64,000 bases of DNA from Enterobacillus tribolii (GCF_003363015.1 NZ_QRAP01000001.1:791162-855161); one strand, 5' to 3'. Positions 1-8,670 are shown, counted from the stretch's first letter. Made by a program: numbers and translations. The notes: generated by a model not told the origin, from the letters alone.

Positions 1-112
1 CCTGCGTCTGGCCAATGAAAGCCGGATCTGGCTGCGCTTTCACGCCTTTTCCATTCCCGCGCTGTTGTTGGCCGCGCTGCTCGGCTGGCTGCTGTTGCCG
101 GCGTCAGGGTAA
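1..112 (+). CDS. C-terminal end of an unidentified membrane protein (partial)
   Basis: An open frame enters from the left edge (first full codon at base 2) and stops at TAA 110-112. The 36 residues end in one strongly hydrophobic stretch rich in Leu, Ala and Trp (about the last 20 residues), preceded by a short charged segment containing NESR. This looks like the last transmembrane helix of an inner-membrane protein. I do not recognise the family from so short a piece. The codon pattern and a clean stop followed by a long non-coding leader support a real gene end. Confidence 0.55.
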   Translation, partial: LRLANESRIWLRFHAFSIPALLLAALLGWLLLPASG

Positions 113-321
113 ATATTTGCATTTCATGATGGCGTAGCTATGGTTGATGCATGTCCTTTTAACCCTCATTCGCACCGGATGCGTTCAGCGCGTTATTCTT
201 TTTTAATCTAAATAAGCGCAGAATGTGATTTAGTGCGGCGTGAATTTTGGTTTAGCTTCATCATCCATAACGGTGCGAAATCAAACGCACACCTCTTCGA
301 CAGTAAGACACTGGGATACCT

Positions 322-1092
322 ATGAAAAAAATCACCTTAGCGCTGCTCGCCACTTCCCTGTTCGCCACCACCGCACTGGTTCAGGCGGCGGATGATTTTG
401 CGGCCATCAAGTCTGACGGCGTCATAAAATTCGGAACGGAAGGCACCTACGCGCCTTATACCTATCATGATCAGAGCGGCAAACTGGTTGGGTTTGACGT
501 TGATGTCGCCCGCGCCGTCGCAGAAAAAATGGGTGTGAAAGCCGAGTTCATCGAAGGCCGCTGGGACGGCCTGATCGCCGGGCTGAGCGCCAAACGTTAC
601 GACGCCGTCATCAACCAGGTCGGCATTACCGACGAGCGTAAGGCCAAATTCGATTTTTCCGAGCCTTATATTGGTTCCAAAGCCGTACTGATCGTCCGTA
701 ATGATAACGACACGATTAAAAGCTTCGCCGATCTGAAAGGCCAGAAGTCCGCCCAGAGCCTGACCAGCAACTATTCTAAGCTGGCGACCAAATACGGCGC
801 CGATCTGGTACCGACCGATGGGTTTAACCAATCGCTGGATTTGGTATTAAGTGGTCGCGCTGCGGCAACGTTGAATGATAACCTCTCCTTCCTCGACTTT
901 AAGAAGCACAAGCCGGACGCCAAGGTAAAAGTGGTGGCCGCCGATGAGAACACGGAAAACTCCGCGATTCTGGTGCGTAAAGATCAGCCGGCGCTGGTCA
1001 GCGCCCTGAACAAAGCGCTGAATGAGATTAAAGCCGACGGGACATACAAAGAAATTTCCGTCCGCTACTTCGGTCAGGACGTTTCCAAGTAA
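322..1092 (+). CDS. Amino-acid ABC transporter periplasmic binding protein (cystine/polar type)
   Basis: A 256-residue family-3 solute-binding protein. Residues 1-22 form a signal peptide (MKK, hydrophobic core, cleavage after LVQA), so it acts in the periplasm. The mature part has the typical start GVIKFGTEGTYAPYTY and the segment INQVGITDERKAKFDFSEPY, which resembles the cystine-binding protein FliY/TcyJ more than the His/Arg or Gln binding proteins. The ATG follows a weak GGGATACCT leader. The permease gene starts 77 bases downstream, with a strong hairpin between that would favour excess binding protein over permease. The exact ligand (cystine or another polar amino acid) cannot be told from sequence alone. 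No ATPase gene follows. Confidence 0.87.
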   Translation: MKKITLALLATSLFATTALVQAADDFAAIKSDGVIKFGTEGTYAPYTYHDQSGKLVGFDVDVARAVAEKMGVKAEFIEGRWDGLIAGLSAKRYDAVINQVGITDERKAKFDFSEPYIGSKAVLIVRNDNDTIKSFADLKGQKSAQSLTSNYSKLATKYGADLVPTDGFNQSLDLVLSGRAAATLNDNLSFLDFKKHKPDAKVKVVAADENTENSAILVRKDQPALVSALNKALNEIKADGTYKEISVRYFGQDVSK

Positions 1093-1115
1093 CAGCCTTG
1101 TTTTTCAGTTAGAGA

Positions 1116-1142
1116 GCCTGCCCCGGTAACGCCGGGGCAGGC
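1116..1142 (+). terminator. Intergenic hairpin between binding-protein and permease genes
   Basis: An 11-base-pair GC-rich stem (GCCTGCCCCGG with CCGGGGCAGGC, loop TAACG), followed by TTATGTTTT. Hairpins in this position in ABC-transporter operons usually stabilise the upstream binding-protein message or stop part of the transcription. The short imperfect T tract suggests partial termination only. Confidence 0.65.
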
Positions 1143-1168
1143 TTATGTTTTATCAGGAGTAAGCACCA

Positions 1169-1867
1169 ATGCCTCTTTGGCTACAGCATCCCCTCGACTA
1201 CGCCGCCGGTATTCCCTGGCTCCAACTGATGATCGATTCGTTCTGGAGCCTGTTCTCCGCCGGATTGACCTTTACCGTGCCGCTGGCGATCCTGTCGTTC
1301 ATCGGCGGGCTGATCGTCGGGTTTATCACCGCGCTGGCGCGCCTGTATGCGCCGAAGCCCGTCAAGTGGCTGTTCGATTTTTACGTTTGGGTGATCCGCG
1401 GTACGCCGCTGCTGGTGCAGCTGTTCCTGATTTTTTACGGCCTGCCCAGCGCAGGAATTACGCTGGACGCCTTCCCCGCCGCGTTGATTGGTTTTACCGT
1501 CAGCGTGGGCGCCTATACATCGGAAATTATTCGCGGCGCGATTATGTCCGTCCCGAAAGGTCAGTGGGAAGCCGCCTACTCCATCGGCATGAGCAGTTCC
1601 CAGGCGATGCGCCGGGTGATCCTGCCGCAGTCGGTTTTCGTTTCCCTGCCGCCGCTCTCCAACTCATTCATTTCATTAATCAAAGATACCTCGCTGGCGG
1701 CAGTCATCACGGTGCCGGAGATGTTCCTGGCAGCGCAACGTATCGTTTCCGTGACCTATGAGCCTTTGGTGCTCTACGTTGAAGCCGCGCTGATTTACCT
1801 GCTGTTCAGCACCGTACTGAGCAAACTGCAAACCCGCCTGGAAGTTTACTACCGTCGTTACGAGTAA
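1169..1867 (+). CDS. Amino-acid ABC transporter permease (HisM/YecS type)
   Basis: A 232-residue inner-membrane permease of the polar-amino-acid (His/Glu/Gln/Arg/opine) subfamily. It has several hydrophobic segments, the RGTPLLVQLF motif at about residues 78-87, and the EAA loop (EAAYSIGMSS onwards, residues 134-154) that contacts the ATPase. The start ATG has a good TCAGGAGT ribosome site 8 bases ahead. It is co-oriented with the binding-protein gene and the two clearly form one transporter. The usual third gene, a YecC/HisP-like ATPase, is missing: a terminator and then an opposite-strand regulator follow. The permease must borrow an ATPase encoded elsewhere, or act with one outside this window. 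Confidence 0.9.
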   Translation: MPLWLQHPLDYAAGIPWLQLMIDSFWSLFSAGLTFTVPLAILSFIGGLIVGFITALARLYAPKPVKWLFDFYVWVIRGTPLLVQLFLIFYGLPSAGITLDAFPAALIGFTVSVGAYTSEIIRGAIMSVPKGQWEAAYSIGMSSSQAMRRVILPQSVFVSLPPLSNSFISLIKDTSLAAVITVPEMFLAAQRIVSVTYEPLVLYVEAALIYLLFSTVLSKLQTRLEVYYRRYE

Positions 1868-1874
1868 CCGGTTG

Positions 1875-1904
1875 ATGTCCCTGACGCTTTTCAGGGGCAT
1901 CTTC
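1875..1904 (+). terminator. Terminator-like hairpin after the permease gene
   Basis: The arms ATGTCCCTGA and TCAGGGGCAT enclose a six-base loop and are followed by CTTCTC. The stem is good but the T tract is weak. It lies 7 bases after the permease stop. Confidence 0.5.
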
Positions 1905-1916
1905 TCCCGGCGCAGA

Positions 1917-1944
1917 AAAGAAAAAACCCGCTACGATGAGCGGG
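1917..1944 (-). terminator. Minus-strand terminator for the araC-type gene
   Basis: On the minus strand a CCCGCTCATCGTAGCGGG hairpin is followed by a run of T residues (seen as A residues at 1917-1926 on the plus strand). It lies about 130 bases beyond the stop of the AraC-family gene. Confidence 0.6.
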
Positions 1945-2075
1945 TGCAAATGCAATGAGAAACTCTATGTCGAAGTTATTCAACAAAGTTAGAATATCAC
2001 AATACATTTTATTAACAATTTGTTTTCTTTGTATTGTGAGAAAGATCAACTTCCCGCCCGTCTTTTTCCCTGATT

Positions 2076-2894
2076 TCAGTCCGAATTGATGTGCTCTTTA
2101 CAATAGCGACGCTTATACGCCGAGGGCGTCATTCCCGTAAGCTGGCGAAAAATCTCACGAAAATACCCGACGTCGCTAAAGCCGCAGCGCAACGCGACCT
2201 CACGCAACGGGCAGGCATCGTTAATCAGCAACTTTTCCGCGTGACCAATGCGCTGCCGGTGGATCGCCTGCGTTAACGTCATCGCGAACGTTTTACGGTA
2301 GACCCTCCCCAGATAATCCGGATTACAGTGCAGTTGCGCCGCAATCGCCGCGGTGCTGAGTGACTGATGAAAGCGCGTGCGGATCAACTGGCGCGCCTTA
2401 TAGGCCAACGCCATGCCGCCGTCGCTGATTTGATCTTCATCGGGAAACGCGTCAGACAGCCGCTGCAAAATCAGTAACAGGATCAGCTCCAGCACCGGCG
2501 GACGCACGTTATTCTCCTGCTCGTTCAGAAACTGGCGGAACAGGCTGACGATGTAGTTCCCATCATGGACTTTCCGGTACTGCGGCAGAGAAAGACGCGA
2601 GACATGACCTCCTTCTGCCGGCGGATGATTCCATTCAAAGTGAATCCAGTAAAAACGCAGGTCAGTCGGAAATGTTTCTATTCCGATGTGGTGACGATGA
2701 GGATAAAGCAGCAGGGATTCGCCGGCGCGGACATGAAAATCACGCCCCTCCTCACGTATGGATAAAACGCCTTTCTCAACGAAAATCAGCTCCCAGGAAT
2801 CCAGAACACGCTCCGGATGCAGGCCAATGCCGCGCGAAATAAACAATCCGCCGTTTTGTACCTTCAGCGGTAAATCAATATCAATGGTGATCAT
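2076..2894 (-). CDS. AraC-family transcriptional regulator of the arabinoside locus
   Basis: A 272-residue protein with an N-terminal cupin-like sensing domain (about residues 10-150, including YPHRHHIGIE) and a C-terminal double helix-turn-helix DNA-binding domain (about 175-268). The AraC signature is clear in CGFSDVGYFREIFRQLTGMT near the end. The ATG follows AGAGGGGCGTC, a good ribosome site. It is divergent from the sugar symporter and GH127 genes, with about 300 bases between, so it probably activates them in response to an imported sugar. Such regulators usually bind the shared intergenic region and activate with CRP. The inducer is unknown. Confidence 0.88.
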   Translation of the reverse strand: MITIDIDLPLKVQNGGLFISRGIGLHPERVLDSWELIFVEKGVLSIREEGRDFHVRAGESLLLYPHRHHIGIETFPTDLRFYWIHFEWNHPPAEGGHVSRLSLPQYRKVHDGNYIVSLFRQFLNEQENNVRPPVLELILLLILQRLSDAFPDEDQISDGGMALAYKARQLIRTRFHQSLSTAAIAAQLHCNPDYLGRVYRKTFAMTLTQAIHRQRIGHAEKLLINDACPLREVALRCGFSDVGYFREIFRQLTGMTPSAYKRRYCKEHINSD

Positions 2895-3199
2895 GACGCC
2901 CCTCTGCCCGGAAACGAGACGTCATGGTAGTACGTTTACTGCACATGATGCATTGCTGAATTTTCCACCATTGATCCAACTCACATTTCACGCCATAAGT
3001 CGGAATTACCCCCTTTTTTATGCTTTTTCCTTATCTTGTTGCTCTCCGGCGTCTGTGACAAATTACCTCCGTCGACACCCTAACCGCCCGCCGGAACCGG
3101 CCCAGATGCCATTCCCGGCGCTCTTTTTCCCTGAGTCATCCGCACCTGGCCACAACGCGAAACACGACGGGAATATGTCGCTAAAAACAAGGAATCACT
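2895..3199. promoter_or_regulatory. Divergent control region with a CRP-like site
   Basis: A 305-base intergenic region between the AraC-type gene and the symporter gene. It contains ATTGA-N6-TCACA at 2970-2985, a match to 8 of the 10 conserved positions of the CRP consensus. Direct repeats that would mark the AraC-type operator are not obvious by eye. The symporter ATG is preceded by an AAGGAATC ribosome site. Confidence 0.4.
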
Positions 3200-4603
3200 A
3201 TGAGTACCTCTCTCCTTGAGCAGCAGACGGAACGCGTTAATCCGAGCACCGTTCCGGGCCTGACGATTAAAGAAAAAGTCGGTTACGGCTTGGGTGACGC
3301 GGGAGGCACGGTGATCACCTGCCTCATCATGAACTTTCTGACCTTCTTTTATACCGACGTCTTCGGCCTGACGCCGGCGCTGGTCGGCACGTTGTTTATC
3401 GCCCTGCGCATCGTCGATGCGATTTCCGATCCGCTGATGGGCATCCTGGCAGACCGCACCAACAGCCGCTGGGGGCGCTTCCGCCCGTGGCAGCTGTGGA
3501 TCGCGTTCCCGATCGGCATCATCGGCGTACTGACGTTTACCGTGCCGGACGTCAGCATGAACATGAAGATTTTGTGGGCGTTCGTCACCTACTTCCTGCT
3601 GTCGATCAGCTATACCGCCATCAACGTGCCCTATTGCGCCCTGATCAACACTATGACGACCCGCCATGATGAGGTGATCGCCTGTCAGTCCTGGCGTTTT
3701 GTGCTGTGCGGCGGGGCCGGCTTCCTGGTTTCCGTCGGGCTGCCCTGGCTGGTCGCGCGCTTCGGCCAGGGCGACGCGGCGCTCGGCTATCAAACCGGCG
3801 TCGGCCTGCTGTGCGCGCTCGCGGTGGTGATGTTCCTGTGCTGCTTTTTCTGGGTTCGGGAGCGTATCTCCCTCACCGCAATGGGAAAATTCACCCTGCG
3901 TGAACACCTCGCCGGATTACGCCGCAACGATCAACTGCTCCTGATGCTGGTGATGTCGTTCCTGCTGATTAACGTGTTCAACCTGCGCGGCGGCGGTTAT
4001 ATGTACTTCATTACCTATGCGCTGCAGGGCGGCACCGGTTACACCTCGCTGTTTTTCACCATGGTGACGCTGGCCGCCATAGTGGGCGCCATCATCGTTA
4101 ATCCGATATCACGCCGCATTGACGCCTCACGCCTCTATTGCATCACCAACCTGGTGCTGGCCGCACTGGCCGCCGGCATGTGGTTTCTGCCCACCGGCCC
4201 CGGCTGGCAGACGCTGTGGCTGGCCGTCATCCTGGGCAACGGCATCATTCTTGGTTTCACCCTGCCGCTGCACTTCGCCATCATGGCATTCGCCGACGAC
4301 TACGGCGAATGGAAAACCGGCGTCCGTTCTTCCGGCATGAATTTCGCCTTCAACCTGTTTTTCATCAAGCTGGCCTGGGCCTCTAGCGCGGGCATCATCA
4401 GCCTGGTGTTTATCTGGGTGGCTTACCAACCCGGTATGGAAAATCAAACGCCGGCCTCATTGGCGGGGATCAAATCGATGGAGTCCCTGCTGCCGGCCCT
4501 GTTCCATCTGGCCCTGGCGTTCGCCATCCGTTATTGCCGCCTCGACAATGCCATGATGGCGCGCATTGCTGCCGATCTGCGCGATCGTCATCAGAATCGT
4601 TAA
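3200..4603 (+). CDS. GPH-family sugar:cation symporter
   Basis: A 467-residue inner-membrane transporter of the glycoside-pentoside-hexuronide family (MelB/YicJ/XynB type). About 12 hydrophobic segments are visible. The N-terminal YGLGDAGG segment and the motif [10 protein letters not shown] after the second helix pair are characteristic. The ATG follows a good AAGGAAT ribosome site. The GH127 gene starts 16 bases after its stop, so the two are co-transcribed. The partner enzyme implies that the substrate is a small arabinofuranoside, brought intact into the cytoplasm. This substrate is inferred from context; the sequence alone gives only the family. Confidence 0.88.
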   Translation: MSTSLLEQQTERVNPSTVPGLTIKEKVGYGLGDAGGTVITCLIMNFLTFFYTDVFGLTPALVGTLFIALRIVDAISDPLMGILADRTNSRWGRFRPWQLWIAFPIGIIGVLTFTVPDVSMNMKILWAFVTYFLLSISYTAINVPYCALINTMTTRHDEVIACQSWRFVLCGGAGFLVSVGLPWLVARFGQGDAALGYQTGVGLLCALAVVMFLCCFFWVRERISLTAMGKFTLREHLAGLRRNDQLLLMLVMSFLLINVFNLRGGGYMYFITYALQGGTGYTSLFFTMVTLAAIVGAIIVNPISRRIDASRLYCITNLVLAALAAGMWFLPTGPGWQTLWLAVILGNGIILGFTLPLHFAIMAFADDYGEWKTGVRSSGMNFAFNLFFIKLAWASSAGIISLVFIWVAYQPGMENQTPASLAGIKSMESLLPALFHLALAFAIRYCRLDNAMMARIAADLRDRHQNR

Positions 4604-4619
4604 TATCAGGAGACCCTCA

Positions 4620-6593
4620 ATGACCGTTTTAGCTACCGCTGACCCCGTTCAGGAGTTGGATTTACACCGGGTAAATATCAACGATCCGTTTCTGGGGCAA
4701 TATCAGCGCCTGGTGCGCGACGTCGTGATCCCTTATCAGTGGGACGCGCTCAACGATCGTCTGGAAGACACCGAGCCAAGTCACGCCATCGAAAATTTCC
4801 GCATTGCCGCCGGTCAGCAACAGGGCGAATTCTACGGCATGATTTTTCAGGACAGCGACGTCGCCAAATGGCTGGAGGCCGTGGCCGGCTCGCTGTGCCA
4901 GCGGCCCGATCCCGAACTGGAACAACGCGCCGATGAGGTTATCGCCCTGATTGCGGCAGCACAGTGCGAAGATGGCTACCTGAACACCTACTTTACGGTA
5001 AAGGCGCCGCAGGAGCGCTGGACCAACCTGGCCGAATGCCACGAGCTGTACTGCGCCGGGCACATGATTGAAGCCGGCGTCGCCTGGTTCTGCGCCACCG
5101 GAAAACGCAACCTGCTGGACGTCGTATGCCGGTTGGCCGATCACATCGACGACGTATTCGGCCCCGCAGAACACCAACTGCATGGTTACCCCGGTCATCC
5201 GGAAATCGAGCTGGCCCTGATGCGGCTGTATGAAGTGACCCGCAACCCGCGTTATATGGCGCTGGTGAATTATTTCATCAGCGAACGCGGCAAACAGCCC
5301 CATTATTACGACGCCGAATATGAAAAGCGCGGCCGCACCGCCTACTGGCCGACCCACGGCCCGGCCTGGATGGTGAAAGACAAAGCCTACAGCCAGGCTC
5401 ATCTGCCGCTGGCGTTGCAACAAAGCGCCATCGGTCACGCGGTGCGTTTCGTCTACCTGTTAAGCGGCGCCGCCCACCTCGCCCGGCTGAACCACGACGC
5501 GGAGTTGCATAAAACCTGCCGCCGCCTGTGGGACGATATGGTGAACCGCCAGATGTACATTACCGGCGGTATCGGCGCACAAAGCAGCGGCGAGGCTTTC
5601 ACATCGGAATACGATCTGCCCAACGATACCGTCTACGCGGAAAGCTGCGCCTCCATCGGCCTGATGATGTTCGCCAACCGCATGCTGCAACTCGAAGGCG
5701 ACGCCCGCTACGCCGACGCCATGGAGCGCGCGCTGTACAATACGGTGCTGGGCGGCATGGCGCTGGACGGCAGGCACTTCTTCTACGTAAACCCGCTGGA
5801 AGTGCATCCGCGCAGCATTCCGTTCAACCATATTTACGATCACGTTAAACCGGTGCGGCAACGCTGGTTCGGCTGCGCCTGCTGCCCGCCCAATATCGCC
5901 CGCATCCTGACCTCGCTCGGGCACTATATCTACACCCGGCGTGAAGATGCGCTGTACGTTAACCTGTACGTCGGCAATACCACGCAGTTGCCGGATGGCC
6001 TGACGCTGAGCATCAGCGGCAACTACCCATGGCACGGCGAAGTCACAATCGCGGTCAAAACGGCGCAGCCCGTTCAGCAAACGCTGGCGCTGCGCCTGCC
6101 GGAATGGTGCGAAGACCCGGTCGTGTTGCTTAATGGCAAACCGTGTGCCGGGGAAGTAAAACGCGGCTATTTCCACATCAGCCGGTTATGGTCAGATGGT
6201 GACAGTGTCACGATTAATTTACCGATGCCGGTCCGGCGCGTCTATGGCAACCCTTTACTGCGCCATATCGCCGGTAAAGTCGCCATCCAGCGCGGCCCGC
6301 TGGTTTACTGCGCGGAAGAGGCGGACAACGGCAGCGCACTGCACAATCTCTGGCTGGACCCACGGGCGGAATTCCGGGTGATTGAAGGCGCAGGCGTCCT
6401 GAAGGGAAGCTTGCTGCTGCAAACCCCGGTGCAACGCATCAGCAGCGAAAATGCGCGTAACGCGCCGCTCTACCGCTATGACATGCCGGGAATGCCTGAT
6501 GCGGCGCCGCAAAAACTCACGCTGATTCCGTGGTTCTGCTGGGCCAATCGCGGCGAGGGAGAAATGCGTATCTGGTTAAACGAAATTCGGTGA
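4620..6593 (+). CDS. GH127-family beta-L-arabinofuranosidase
   Basis: A 657-residue glycoside hydrolase of family 127 (former DUF1680), like HypBA1 of Bifidobacterium. This family removes beta-L-arabinofuranose, for example from the beta-1,2-linked arabinose on hydroxyproline-rich plant glycoproteins. The zinc-thiolate centre is visible: Glu341 and Cys343 in YAESCAS, and Cys421-Cys422 in CACCPPN, matching Glu338, Cys340, Cys417 and Cys418 of HypBA1. No signal peptide is present, so it works in the cytoplasm on imported disaccharides. I chose ATG 4620 because AGGAG lies 7 bases ahead; an in-frame ATG 54 bases upstream lies inside the symporter gene. Exact substrate linkage is inferred from the family. 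Confidence 0.9.
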   Translation: MTVLATADPVQELDLHRVNINDPFLGQYQRLVRDVVIPYQWDALNDRLEDTEPSHAIENFRIAAGQQQGEFYGMIFQDSDVAKWLEAVAGSLCQRPDPELEQRADEVIALIAAAQCEDGYLNTYFTVKAPQERWTNLAECHELYCAGHMIEAGVAWFCATGKRNLLDVVCRLADHIDDVFGPAEHQLHGYPGHPEIELALMRLYEVTRNPRYMALVNYFISERGKQPHYYDAEYEKRGRTAYWPTHGPAWMVKDKAYSQAHLPLALQQSAIGHAVRFVYLLSGAAHLARLNHDAELHKTCRRLWDDMVNRQMYITGGIGAQSSGEAFTSEYDLPNDTVYAESCASIGLMMFANRMLQLEGDARYADAMERALYNTVLGGMALDGRHFFYVNPLEVHPRSIPFNHIYDHVKPVRQRWFGCACCPPNIARILTSLGHYIYTRREDALYVNLYVGNTTQLPDGLTLSISGNYPWHGEVTIAVKTAQPVQQTLALRLPEWCEDPVVLLNGKPCAGEVKRGYFHISRLWSDGDSVTINLPMPVRRVYGNPLLRHIAGKVAIQRGPLVYCAEEADNGSALHNLWLDPRAEFRVIEGAGVLKGSLLLQTPVQRISSENARNAPLYRYDMPGMPDAAPQKLTLIPWFCWANRGEGEMRIWLNEIR

Positions 6594-6610
6594 CAACGTC
6601 ACGATAAGAA

Positions 6611-6631
6611 ACGGCGCCCGACGGGCGCCGT
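6611..6631. terminator. Hairpin between convergent GH127 gene and small unknown gene
   Basis: ACGGCGCCCG followed by its complement CGGGCGCCGT, an almost perfect palindrome. It lies between two convergent genes and could end transcripts from both sides, but neither side has a strong T tract. Confidence 0.5.
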
Positions 6632-6638
6632 ATGCGGA

Positions 6639-6884
6639 TTAATGCTGCACATCCTGCTGGGAAAACTTGAGTTCAATCAACGCTATCGCCTTCTGCACGC
6701 CGCGACGGGTAACCTGATCGATCCCCGGTTTGTCGAAGTCAATGCTTTTCAGCTGATGCGCCATCTTATCGCGCACCTCCGTCGGCGCGATTACGTCAAT
6801 CACGTCCAGAATCTGCTTTATCACCAGTTGGCAGGCCACCAGATCAGAGGCCAGTTCTTCGCTCTCAGTCAGCATCTGAGACAT
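6639..6884 (-). CDS. Small conserved-looking protein of unknown function
   Basis: An 81-residue, mostly helical and soluble protein (ends FSQQDVQH). I do not recognise the family. I prefer the ATG at 6884 ([10 protein letters not shown]) because AAGGAAAG lies at the right distance. A longer form from ATG 6923 (MTDKNLVDK) is possible but has a weaker ribosome site. It lies downstream of yciO on the same strand with a gap of about 57 bases, so it may be the last gene of the trpH-yciO transcript. No signal peptide, membrane segment or metal-binding motif is visible. Confidence 0.6.
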   Translation of the reverse strand: MSQMLTESEELASDLVACQLVIKQILDVIDVIAPTEVRDKMAHQLKSIDFDKPGIDQVTRRGVQKAIALIELKFSQQDVQH

Positions 6885-6941
6885 GCGCTTTCCTTCTTTA
6901 TCAACGAGGTTTTTATCAGTCATCGCTTTTTCAGCCGCTCT

Positions 6942-7562
6942 TTATTCGAAAGGCTTCGGATCGCCGGCGCCGACGCGCACCACCTGCGGGCTCTCTTCCG
7001 TCAGGTCGATAACCGTGGTGGGCTGCTGGCCGAGGAATCCGCCATGAATAATCAGGTCAACCTGCTTGCCCAGGTGCTCTTTGATTTCATCCGGATCGGA
7101 TTCGGCAAAGTCGTTGCCCGGCAGCATCAGGGTCGTGGACATCAGCGGTTCGCCCAACGCTTCAAGCAGCGCCAGCGCTATCGGGTTCGACGGTACGCGC
7201 AGGCCGATGGTCTTACGCTTTTCGCTCATCAGGCGGCGCGGCACCTCTTTGGTCGCCTTCAGGATAAAGGTGTAGTTTCCCGGCGTGTTGTTCTTGATAA
7301 GGCGAAACGCAGCGTTGTCCACGAAAGCATAAGACGAGATTTCAGACAGATCACGGCACACCAGGGTGAAATTGTGGTTGCTGTCGAGCTGACGGATGCG
7401 GCAGATACGCTCCATCGCGTTTTTCTCTTCCAGCATGCAGCCCAACGCATAGCCGGAATCGGTGGGATAGACGATCACCCCGCCCTTACGCAACACGTCA
7501 ACGGACTGATTAATCAGCCGCGGCTGCGGGTTGTCAGGATGAATATAAAAAAATTGCCCCAT
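6942..7562 (-). CDS. yciO: YciO, Sua5/YrdC-like RNA-binding family protein
   Basis: A 206-residue protein of the Sua5/YciO/YrdC family, the same length as E. coli YciO. The conserved KGGVIVYPTDSGYALGCML start of the fold and the lysine-arginine-rich nucleotide/tRNA-binding region (KRKTIGLRVPSNPIALALLE) are present. YrdC and Sua5 make threonylcarbamoyl-AMP for tRNA t6A; YciO is a paralogue whose physiological role is not settled. The gene sits just downstream of trpH on the same strand (14 bases between), as in E. coli. The ATG has GAGGAAGATA ahead. Confidence 0.93.
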   Translation of the reverse strand: MGQFFYIHPDNPQPRLINQSVDVLRKGGVIVYPTDSGYALGCMLEEKNAMERICRIRQLDSNHNFTLVCRDLSEISSYAFVDNAAFRLIKNNTPGNYTFILKATKEVPRRLMSEKRKTIGLRVPSNPIALALLEALGEPLMSTTLMLPGNDFAESDPDEIKEHLGKQVDLIIHGGFLGQQPTTVIDLTEESPQVVRVGAGDPKPFE

Positions 7563-7576
7563 TATCTTCCTCGTTA

Positions 7577-8458
7577 TTATTCAGAATCAGGCCGCGCTGC
7601 ATTCCAGCCGAGCCAGACCGGTTCAAGGCCGTCGGGAAGCCACAGCTTGCGCCCTAGCTCAACCCACTGTACGGGCTGATGGAAATCGGAACCCTGCGAT
7701 GCCTGCAGTTCAAACTGTACGGCATACGCGGCAAGGCGCTCACGTTCGCCCGGCGCCTGCTGGCATTGCGCAACCTCCATCGCATTGCCGCCGCACGCCT
7801 TGAACAGCGTCAGCAGACGCTTGAGCCATTTCGTGCTCAGCCGGTAACGTCCGGGGTGCGCCAGCACCGCCCGGCCGCCGGCCTGATGGATAACTGAAAC
7901 CGCTTCTTCAATTGTACACCACTGCGGCGGGACATAGCCGGTTTTCCCTTTTGCCAGAAAGTGTTTAAACACGTTCGCCGTTGAGACGGCATATCCCTGC
8001 TCCACCAGGTAACGGGCAAAATGGCCGCGGGTCACTTCCGCCCCGCCGGCAATGCGGTTGACCCCTTCCCAGGCGCCGGGAATACGCGCTTTCTCTAGCC
8101 GGTGGGCGATTTCCCGTGCCCGCGCCTGACGCCGCGCCTTCTGCACCTCAATAAGCTGGCTCAGCGCCGGTGCGTTAGCATCGACATTCAGGCCGACGAT
8201 GTGGATCTCGTGATTTTCCCACAGGGTGGAAATCTCAATGCCCGCGATCAGCGTCAGCGGCAACGACGCGTCATCAATGGTTTTCTGCGCCTCCGCCAGC
8301 CCGTCCACGGTATCGTGATCGGTAATCGCCAGCGTAGTCACCTTCATCTCCGCGGCGCGCAAAACCAGCTGCGCGGGCGTTAACAGACCGTCTGAAGCCG
8401 TGGTATGGCTATGTAAGTCGTATAGCTCCGGTAATTCTTCTGGAAGTATTTCGGCCAA
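7577..8458 (-). CDS. rnm: RNase AM / 5'-3' exoribonuclease TrpH (PHP domain)
   Basis: A 293-residue PHP-domain phosphoesterase, the orthologue of E. coli TrpH/YciV, now called RNase AM, which trims 5' ends of rRNAs and degrades short oligonucleotides. The metal-binding motifs are intact: DLHSHTTASDG near residue 14, ITDHDTVDG near 47, HPGRY near 200 and GSDFHQP near 257. The frame opens with TTG at 8456-8458, with GGAG seven bases ahead; no in-frame ATG fits the family N-terminus. It is divergent from the trp operon, and its own promoter must lie between 8459 and 8573. The older name is trpH. Confidence 0.9.
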   Translation of the reverse strand: MAEILPEELPELYDLHSHTTASDGLLTPAQLVLRAAEMKVTTLAITDHDTVDGLAEAQKTIDDASLPLTLIAGIEISTLWENHEIHIVGLNVDANAPALSQLIEVQKARRQARAREIAHRLEKARIPGAWEGVNRIAGGAEVTRGHFARYLVEQGYAVSTANVFKHFLAKGKTGYVPPQWCTIEEAVSVIHQAGGRAVLAHPGRYRLSTKWLKRLLTLFKACGGNAMEVAQCQQAPGERERLAAYAVQFELQASQGSDFHQPVQWVELGRKLWLPDGLEPVWLGWNAARPDSE

Positions 8459-8573
8459 GATAGCGCTCCGTCATGATCGTAAGGTCTATCATACGCATGC
8501 ATTGCCTATGATCACAAATCAGTAACCCGAATCTCTCCCGGAAAAATAGATGAATTTTCTCTGTATTCCCCTC

Positions 8574-8607
8574 TTGACACACAACCACCAAACTAGTTTA
8601 CTAGTAC
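8574..8607 (+). promoter_or_regulatory. trp promoter with overlapping TrpR operator
   Basis: The -35 box TTGACA (8574-8579) and -10 box TTTACT (8597-8602) are 17 bases apart. The -10 lies inside a TrpR operator at 8590-8607 with two ACTAGT half-sites (8592-8597 and 8600-8605), the same arrangement as the E. coli trp operator. Tryptophan-loaded TrpR would block RNA polymerase here. Confidence 0.9.
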
Positions 8608-8670
8608 GAAAGGTCGGAGAGAACAAAACGACCAAACGCAACGTTAAGTGGTAATGAATCAGAGGTGAAG

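Noticed and set aside
3080-3907. A 275-residue minus-strand frame opposite the GPH symporter
   Set aside because: It is rich in His, Arg, Gln and Asp in a pattern typical of the antisense of a hydrophobic gene, has no ribosome site or family motif, and the plus strand is a clear transporter.
6642-7679. A 345-residue plus-strand frame across the small unknown gene and yciO
   Set aside because: It is the shadow of two real minus-strand genes with family motifs and ribosome sites, and has no motif of its own.
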